From Chara braunii (lineage: Eukaryota > Streptophyta > Charophyceae > Charales > Characeae): a stretch of DNA of 26,733 nt. Positions 20,046-26,733 of the stretch are shown piece by piece. Position numbers and translations under genes: made by a program. Within the stretch, counting starts at the first letter, position 1, and every line of letters begins with the position of its first letter. Location of the stretch: contig BFEA01000022.1 in NCBI GenBank assembly GCA_003427395.1, forward strand, positions 4,511,458 through 4,538,190, given 5' to 3'. The notes below the pieces were generated by a model. The model saw nothing but the letters and a program-made list of their open reading frames with translations. It was not told the DNA's origin and did not search any database.

Positions 20046-20670
20046 TCTCTGGAGCTAATTATAGCCTTTAGTATAGCTGTGTCTCTGCACCCTTGGCTAG
20101 TTCTGTTTCTGATCTCTCCTTTTTTCTCTCGTTCTAATATCCTCCTTTCTTCTGCCTAAATTGTAATCCCTTGCGGTCGGTTCGCTCTGGGGTCCCTAGC
20201 TCCGTAAGGCTTGTGACCCTGGTGCTGCTTGGAGTTCTGTCCCGTGTTTGCTTCTCTCTGCTACTAGGCTGTCATATTTGATGTGCCTACTAGAGCAGTT
20301 CGGGTTTACTAGTCCAGGTCCATTGGGACCGTCTCATCTAGTGCTGTCGTCTGTTTGTCCGAGTCCCACCAATCCGTGAAGTGAAGAGTTCTTCCAGTTA
20401 TGCGTGCTTCTAACCCTCATCTAGCCATGTTCCTTCAAATTCCTTCTCCATTCTTGTCTTCTTCAAACTTTCCTCATCTCTATCCATCCTCCCACGGTGC
20501 GTTTCCATTATACTTAAATTTCAGCTTCCACCATTACCTTTGCTTCCTTCCAGGTTATTTTCTTGCTTCCTATTGCTCCTGCACATCTGGCTCTCCAGTT
20601 TACCCATATCATCCATATAGCTGTTTTCGTTAACATCTCTATAATCGATCTGTCTTCGTCTGGGATTAGG
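20046..20670. other. Unassigned, probably body of R copy 2
   Basis: Pyrimidine-rich sequence between the R copy 2 match and the start of the LINE fragment. No gene seen. Only patchy likeness to the R element inside the LINE could be found by eye. Confidence 0.35.
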
Positions 20671-20775
20671 TTCTCAAGTTTGGGAGACAGGGCGTATGGG
20701 GGAGTTGGTGGGGCAAGGTATTCTCACTTTGCTGCACAAAAAAGGGGATACGATGGATATCAGAAACTACCGTCC
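20671..20775 (+). pseudogene. L1-type LINE reverse transcriptase, 5' fragment before insertion
   Basis: The plus frame reads VWETGRMGELVGQGILTLL then HKKGDTMDIRNYRP, the conserved N-terminal block of L1-type LINE reverse transcriptases (hydrophobic run, KKGD, then RNYRP). Recognisable homology stops at the NYRP codons (20765-20776). The next expected residues, ITLL, appear 2.95 kb later at 23733, in plus orientation. The endonuclease and earlier ORF2 are absent, so the LINE is also 5'-truncated. Confidence 0.8.
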
Positions 20776-21683
20776 AGAATGGAAACAAACATTGAGCAAG
20801 ATGGAGAAGGAAGGGGAAGTACAGAAAAAGACCAAACTGCGGAAAGAATTTGAGAAGACATGGCTAAAGGGAGGATTATTGGCACGAGTATCCGGAAAAA
20901 CCTTCTGTTTCACAGACTGGTGGGATCCAGCCCCCCCAATGACAGAAGAAGACTGAGAAACACCGATGGAGCTGGAGTGATCAAGAAGGGATATTCTGCC
21001 CCATCCAACCCTAACAGGGAAACACGGCAGGTAGAGGGTCTAGGGTTTAAGGTCCCTAGGACAGAGACAAACCCACACCTAGCATGCACCCTCTAAGGCT
21101 TAGGATTTACGCAGAAGATAGGATGGAGGCAAGAAGAGACCATAGGACAAAACCCGTAAGGGAAAAAGAACCAGAAATCAAAATAGGGAACGGCCAACTA
21201 CTATAACAGGGGAGCAATAGAAAGAAAGAGAACAAAATTATGGGTTTAAGGAAGCAAAAAAGAATAAGTTCTCCCAACAATAGGACCCGCAGCTAGCTAA
21301 CCCAAAAGACTACTCAAATAGCAGAGAACAGAAGCAGTCTCAAACACAATAGAGCCAAACATCAGGAGGTAAACCCTATGGCGGCAGGAAAAGATAGCTA
21401 GGATAATAAGCTCGGGATACCTTGATGGAGGAAAGCTCAGGCCATAAGAGCCAAAAACAACCAAGTCAACCCCACCAACGGAACACAGAATAACCCTACC
21501 ATCTACCAGGAATAACAAGAAGAACCACCAGAGCACCACTCTACCCCCTGTAGAATTTCTAAATGGCTATACCAGCAAGAACAGAGACGACCTACAAAGG
21601 TTGGGAGGGGAGCTAGGGTTTAGGGTTTTAGTAAGTGTTACGATCCTGGTCATTTCCCAAGTGCAAATTCACAATGAAAGACA

Positions 21684-21943
21684 ATGCCACCCAATTGTGA
21701 AAGAAATGAAAGCACTTGCAAAGAGATAGAGACCAGAGGAGAGGTAAAGAAGAAGAAGAAGAAGAAGAAGAAGATGTGCACCAGCAAGACCAATGACAAT
21801 TCCCCCTTCTCTCTCCACCTTCCTCCTCCTCCTTCTCTTCACCAATCTTATTCTTCTCTCAATAATAGTAATAACAATGAATGGATGAACCAGAATCAAT
21901 GTCCGAAGTTCCCTCTTACTGCTGACTCAACTCAACAACGACG

Positions 21944-22007
<64 letters not shown>

Positions 22008-22133
22008 CCAGTCCACCATAGCTATGGCTTCCCTCCTTCAGCCTCCTCTCTCATGCATAGGCTATGGCGGACTAATGAGGGCCTTGCCCTGACGTCCAAA
22101 GGAAAACCCAAAGCAGCTATGGTGCTGCGCTGA
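21684..22133 (+). CDS. Hypothetical polyglutamine frame inside the insertion
   Basis: A 149-codon frame: a Lys run from (AAG)n, then MCTSKTNDNSPFSLHLPPPP, a Ser/Asn-rich stretch (SYSSLNNSNNNEWMNQNQ), about 25 Gln encoded by pure CAA, and a His/Pro/Ser tail ending at a TGA. The Asn/Ser/Gln/Pro style is like the disordered N-terminal part of plant transcription factors, and the upstream ATG at 21775 (MCTSK) is a plausible start. It could be a captured host exon. No domain confirms this, and pure CAA repeats may be simple-sequence expansion only. Confidence 0.3.
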
Positions 22134-23284
22134 TGTCCAAAGGACAACACAAAGCAACTATGCCGCTGCTGACTGGTCCGCCATGCCTGACTCTGCCTCA
22201 AGCTTCCTTGGTGCTGCACTACCCCAACTGGGGCCTTCCAGATGCAGCGCCCAACAAGGTGATGAAGATGGTGTCTACCATAGCCAGGTAAGTGCCTCGC
22301 CACTCTCCTACCATGCCCCCTTCTTCCTCCTCCTCAAGCTGGACTGCTCGCCATAGCCAGGCTGAGCTCCAGCGGCCCTTCACCTCCAAGCAGCGCTGCA
22401 CCAGACCAGCGCTGCGCTCCAGCAGCATGTCGCCAATCCTTGCACACCGCAAATGAGGAAGAACTCTTTGCTCTTCCTGGAGATATAGCGGCCTACCGGC
22501 CTCCTGGGCGGTGACTTCCTAGGCTGAGCGGCCTCCCAGCAACCGGTACCTCCTCCCTTTCGGAGGGAAACATCATTGCAGGCTCTGCTATCCTCCCTAC
22601 AGGCCCTAGACCCGGGCTACTTGGACTGGTACCGGCCTACCTCTAACCTACCGCTACTGGGCCTCTAAAAATGCCAACTTTTTGTCTTCTTCTGCTCGGC
22701 CTCCAGTACCCGACACTTTTACCACTACTTCAGTGGTACTGGCCTACCTGCTACTTGAGTGTTTTTCCCCTCTGCTCTAAGTGCCGCGGGCCTACCCCTG
22801 CTACTCGAGTGTTTTCCCCCTGCAACCCTTCACAGTCACGGCCACAGGTAAGTACCAGCCCTGCGGGGCCTTGCAACCAACAAGTACCCTTGCGGGTCAC
22901 ACACACACTCAACTGACAAGCACTCAGACAGGCATGCAAACCAGCAGGCACGCACACACACACAGACATGGAAATCACAGCAGAATGCGGGAATTTCAAC
23001 AAGGCATTCATTCCAGCGGCAAATCCCAAAAATCAGTAGTGTTCTCAGTCTGTGTTTTTGGCGGGTCATTACATAAGCAACACATCAAATACAGCCCCAC
23101 AGAGCACGGCCCATACAGATTTCCACCACAGGAGGACGGATCAGCAGTTCTAGCACTAGTAAAATCCAGAAACACAAACAGAGGTAGAGAGAGAGTAAGG
23201 GGTTAGGGTTTAGTGTGTAAGGCATAGGCCTTAAAAGCTATCTACAACTTCAGATTTATAGGAAAATTCAAAACATTATCGATG

Positions 23285-23668
23285 CCAGAACCCTTAAGGT
23301 TTTATCTACTTAGCAAAACCAACAGTTAACGAGTCTGGCCAGCAACTTCAACACTTAAATCTGATTCGACAGTCGAGCAGCTGAGAGGAGTAAGCTAGTC
23401 AAGACCTACGCAGTTTCACACAAATCACAAGCAGAAGTAGCAGAAGCCAGCCTACCTACAGTGTCAGGTTCTAAGTCAAGCAGGCTAACTTAGGCAGGGG
23501 TGAGGGTTGGTACATCCTTCCAAAAGGGAGTAATCAATGCCGTCCACTCGGGCCTCCCCGGCATAATGGGGAGGAGCGTATAAGTATCCTTATTGTATTC
23601 ATCGTTGACTTGCCGGGGGAATAGGAACCGTACTGTTGCTCCCCAAAATGGTAGAAGCCTGTTTGTTT

Positions 23669-23714
<46 letters not shown>
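23285..23714 (+). mobile_element. Repeat family R, copy 3 with 3' homopolymer tail
   Basis: Collinear with copy 2 in reverse complement from the GGTTTTATC...AGCAAAACC block, through CTGAGAGGAGTAAG and CAAGCAGGCTAACTTAGGC, to CCCCAAAATGGTAG, then a 45-base T tract. On the minus strand LPFWGATVRFLFPRQV and RPEWTALIT end at TAA in the same phase as copy 2. Between copies 2 and 3 this 53-codon stretch has no indel, but most differences change the amino acid, so coding constraint is not demonstrated. Confidence 0.75.
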
Positions 23715-23717
<3 letters not shown>

Positions 23718-23720
23718 TAT

Positions 23721-26000
23721 ACCTACTATTCGATAACTTTGCTCACTGTCGTTTACAAGATGTTTGCGAAAGCCCTGGCAAACCGTCTGATCCCGATTTT
23801 GGACCAGATTATCCATCCAACACAGACAAGGTTTGTCAAAGGCCGCAGGATTCAGGATAATATTTCATTGGTCAATAAACTCCTCAATCTAACTACGCAG
23901 GATAAACTTAATGTTGTTGTGGTCTTCATTGACTTTGAGAAAGCTTACGACCACGTGGACTGGCTGTTCTTAGACAAATGTATGGAAAAAATGAATGTAG
24001 GCCCAGTTTTCCGACGCTGGGCTGAAATCCTGCACCATAAACCATGAGCGTCCAAGTGAATGGTAGGCTAGCGCCGACGTTCCCGTTGCAGTTGCCGGTC
24101 CGCCAAGGAGACCGTTTGGCACCCTTTCTGTTTATAATTGTGATGGAGGCACTGGCAGTGAACCTTCGCACCAATAAAGACCTGAGGAAGCTGCAGATAT
24201 CGGCCATCCCTGAAGAAGTGATCCCTAGCTGTTCAATGTCTATGGATGGCCTGACACTCATGGTGGACGCCACCGCTGAGAACATGGAAGAGATCAGGAG
24301 GTTATTTGACTGGTTCACAACAGTCTCAAATATGACCATTAATTAGGGAAACAAAACCCTGGGGTGGTGGATCCACCACCAAGGGGTGCGCCCCCTGGAG
24401 CTACCACGGGTTAAATGGCTCCCGGAAGCGGTCCTGGTGAGTGTTGGGAATAATGGTGACGACATTAGGAAAGCTTGCATCGAATGACGATTGGATTCTT
24501 AAACCCGCTCTAGAGAAGCTGGCGTGCTGGAATGATAAACATACTTCCCTAATTGGCAGGGCGCCGGTGATCAACAACGCAGTGCTGGCCGCCCTTTGGT
24601 ACAAATATGCAATTTTGGCCCTTAGTAAGGAGGCGGTTCGGTCGCTTAAGAGGCAAATAACTGCCCCGATTGGAGAGGTAACTGCAAGCTTCCAAACGTT
24701 ATCAAAAGGGTGGCTTGGCTATCGGTAATTCAACTCAAGAACAAAGGCGTAAGGGGCTGCGGCTGGTAGAAGGGGGCTGGGTAGCCGCTCTGGGCGACAC
24801 AAAGAGTGTAGGTAGCGTGGTGGAGGCAAGCGCGGACGAAACGCTGGTCAACCTCTTTCACAAAGGCAAGGACAATGTGCTTACCAGGTACATCTCGGAT
24901 ATGGTGAGATGGTGAAGGAGTGCTGATGTGTACAAGATCCGATCGCTATGGGATAAGGATGAATGGATCGCATACCAGCCAGAGACCCCTCTCACAGATC
25001 TCCCCTTTGACCCCGAGGAGTAGCAGTGGTCCCCCGCGCGAAGGACCTCGGCTGATGAGAACGTAATGTTGTATCGTCTGACTGTGAAGGCTTCGTACCG
25101 TCTACTACGTCCCAGGGTAAACTTAAAGGAGATTGTGAAGGCCCGATGGGGGTCTCACTTGAATGTGGGGGTCGTGGCCATTCGCCCCATCTGATGGTTC
25201 ACTCTCACGAGGTATAGGCCTTTAAGTTGGCCTCGTTGCAGTGGCAGATGAGCACCGCTACCACCCCACTAATGACTGGCTGGTTGACCGTACATACCTG
25301 GAGCAGACAGGACTGGCACTTCCGTGGTGCAAATCGTGCCACAAGGCATTTCCCCTCCCGTAAGATCTCGGAAACCATAGAGCACACATTCTTGCAGTGC
25401 CCTGGGGCAGTCCTTACATGGCGATGGTGGGACAGGATCTGGAGCCTTCTGGACACTGGATCTGCCTGGCCATGGGATTGGAGGGCGATACTATGTGAGG
25501 GCCTCCCCCTCGGGCAGTACCTTTGCAAACAATATGTTTAAGATAGGGAGGAGAGCTGTTATGTGGGCCCTTTGGAGGAGATGCTGGATACATGTTATTG
25601 AGGGGGTCCGCATAGCCGGGGAAAAGATGACAGACATGATAAAACAATACATACATCATAACTTAATGGTACAATGGAAGAAAGTTAAAAACCAATTGGA
25701 TCTGTTTCATTCACAGGAGGATATAATACAAACAATCCAACAATTCTCAGGGGACTGGTTGGGCAGAGTGAACGGGGGCCGGATTGCCTTCATCAGACGG
25801 ATTGGCGCCTGCGCCAAGGAAGGCAACCACGGCACCCAGGAATGTAACCAGGGGCTGTTCAAGAAAGTATTATATCTGTTTCAGGGATGGACAACGGTGG
25901 GCCAAGAGATCCCGCTGCAGCTACCTTCGGATTTTCCCGATCCCTTCCCGTCCCATCAGCTGACTCTGGTGGACATGCAATGGTATGAAGTAGAGTAAGT
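23721..26000 (+). pseudogene. L1-type LINE ORF2, 3' part (RT to zinc-knuckle), dead
   Basis: The reverse transcriptase resumes with SITLLTVVYKMFAKALANRL, then TRFVKGRRIQDNI, motif A (FIDFEKAYDHVDW) and, after a 1-base frameshift near 24040, motif B (VRQGDRLAPFLFIIVMEAL). Motif C reads SMDGLTLMV where the family has an A/YADD core, so a catalytic Asp is gone. A TAG follows (24347). The post-RT region is in further frames: GRAPVINNAVLAALWYKYAI near 24560, then LRLVEGGWVAALGD near 24760. The C-terminal zf-RVT zinc motif reads ETIEHTFLQCP near 25375. At least three frame changes and several stops make it a pseudogene. L1-type elements copy their RNA at a nicked target and also mobilise SINEs. Confidence 0.9.
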
Positions 26001-26376
26001 AGGACCAGCAGACAAGCTGATTTATTGGGGGGCAACCGACCTTTGGACCGGGGGGCAGTATCACTGAGTAGGTTACCTTCGGAAAGGAAGACGGGTGATG
26101 AGATCGATCTGGTGGCCAGGTTCAGGCCGAAGAGGCGGCTCCATGCCCAAGAGTGTGTCATTCTTTGTTTTTAACGATCCGAATACCTGCGCAGTTAATC
26201 CCCAAGAACAGGGCAATCAATGCTGGCAGGTTCTTGCTGTAAAGGGATGCTGTACCCATTTTCCAGCAGGTGCCGCTACCCACCAGTAGAATGGAGCATC
26301 CGGGATTCTTGCTAGGGGGGTGCTCTTATCACCTCTCCTAGCAAGGAGACCGGTATTTCAACAAAAAAAAAAAAAA
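26001..26376 (+). mobile_element. LINE 3' UTR with terminal stem-loop and poly-A
   Basis: After the last LINE frame there are about 300 noncoding bases, then CTTGCTAGG (26308-26316) pairing with CCTAGCAAG (26337-26345) as nine perfect pairs, with an inner GGTG/CACC stem and a 7-base loop. Fourteen A follow at 26363-26376. In several LINE groups a 3' stem-loop is the recognition site for the element's own reverse transcriptase. Here the role is inference. Confidence 0.65.
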
Positions 26377-26733
26377 GGTTCCCCCTATCTATCGTTGTTA
26401 AGAGGAAGACAAAATCTGATGGGTATTGGAAGGAAGAGAGGCCGGACCAGGCTTTTTTGTATTCGTCATAGAGCAGTTTCGCATGTTGGCAGTTCAGAAG
26501 GCAATGTGATAGAGTTTCCAATTCTTGACCCTGGCACATTCAACAGAGTGGGGAAGAGTCAGTTCTATCTTCTTCCTTGCATCTAGACTCTAGCCAGGCA
26601 TTGACTGGGACCAGCATGGAGAGGAGATTATCAGCCATTGTAGGCTCCTTTTCTGATGGTGTCTAATTGATGCGTAGGAGGGTCCAAGGTATTGTTTGTA
26701 GCCATGCTGGGCCTATTTGGAGCTTCCTTACCC
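26377..26733 (-). pseudogene. Second LINE, minus strand, zf-RVT end (cut by window edge)
   Basis: On the minus strand the end of a LINE ORF2 is seen: a C-x2-C (with an in-frame TGA between the cysteines, 26540-26542), then QGQELETLSHCLLNCQHAKL and LLYDEYKKAWSGL, a clear zf-RVT-type zinc motif. Recognisable sequence ends around TTIDRGN at about 26380, exactly at the poly-A of the plus-strand LINE. So the plus LINE appears to have inserted into this one. The upstream part continues beyond the window. Confidence 0.7.

Larger units (their letters stand above)
20776..23720 (+). mobile_element. 2.9-kb insertion inside the LINE, ending with R copy 3
   Basis: The insertion sits between the split NYRP/ITLL blocks. 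Its edges are AACTACCGTCC (20765-20775) and ACCTACTATTC (23721-23731), which match at 7 of 11 positions, most differences being C-to-T or G-to-A; this reads as a decayed target-site duplication. The 3' end is R copy 3 followed by a 45-base T run (23670-23714). No reverse transcriptase, integrase or transposase is recognisable inside, so it would be non-autonomous. It contains (AAG)n, a (CAA)n polyglutamine frame, telomere-like motifs at about 21043, 21613 and 23202, and two perfect plant splice-donor strings (CAGGTAAGT at about 22286 and 22846). Confidence 0.6.

Noticed and set aside
26312-26380. C-terminal part of the minus zf-RVT ORF
   Set aside because: This end runs through the plus LINE's poly-A and stem-loop, so it is a fortuitous extension past the insertion junction.

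Overview
The window looks like a gene-poor, repeat-rich nuclear segment from a plant or close green relative. The reasons are: nested L1-type LINEs, a chromodomain-bearing Ty3/gypsy element, tRNA-derived SINEs, plant-type telomere-like motifs (AAACCCTAAACCC and its complement) at several places, long microsatellites, and no intact host gene with clear exon structure. Several pieces look organellar: a decayed group II intron reverse transcriptase, and a tRNA-Glu(UUC) relic that resembles the plant mitochondrial form from memory. I cannot name the species. A mitochondrial genome that has absorbed nuclear transposons is a less likely alternative.

Layout. 1-960: a relatively GC-rich, hairpin-rich, RNA-like block, possibly organellar. 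961-6500: AT-rich DNA with microsatellites, three degenerate tRNA-like sequences, a palindrome cluster and a dead group II intron maturase/RT (5660-6308). 6500-8010: unassigned, with a GC-rich block at 7320-7860. 8020-9978: Ty3/gypsy RNase H-integrase-chromodomain in one uninterrupted frame with nine internal stops. 9979-11300: its 3' noncoding side, with an iterated TGAC/ACGT motif array and a 130-bp tandem duplication. 11356-13972: four minus-strand segments of coding appearance, one with a CxxC...CxxC zinc ribbon; a candidate decayed gene I cannot identify. 14095-14590: two short repeats in inverted orientation around a strongly G-rich tract. 15180-15568: repeat family R copy 1, split by a SINE with target-site duplications. 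15569-19640: no gene seen, a (TCTCTG)n tract, a second SINE and two further tRNA relics. 19640-20045: R copy 2, inverted. 20671-26376: an L1-type LINE on the plus strand, interrupted by a 2.9-kb insertion whose 3' end is R copy 3. 26377-26733: another LINE on the minus strand, into which the first appears to have inserted.

No locus appears able to make a full functional protein. The interest lies in the nesting order (LINE minus, then LINE plus, then R element), the newly seen R family, the decay pattern by point stops with almost no frameshifts, and the unidentified zinc-ribbon locus. All homology calls come from motif recognition by eye.
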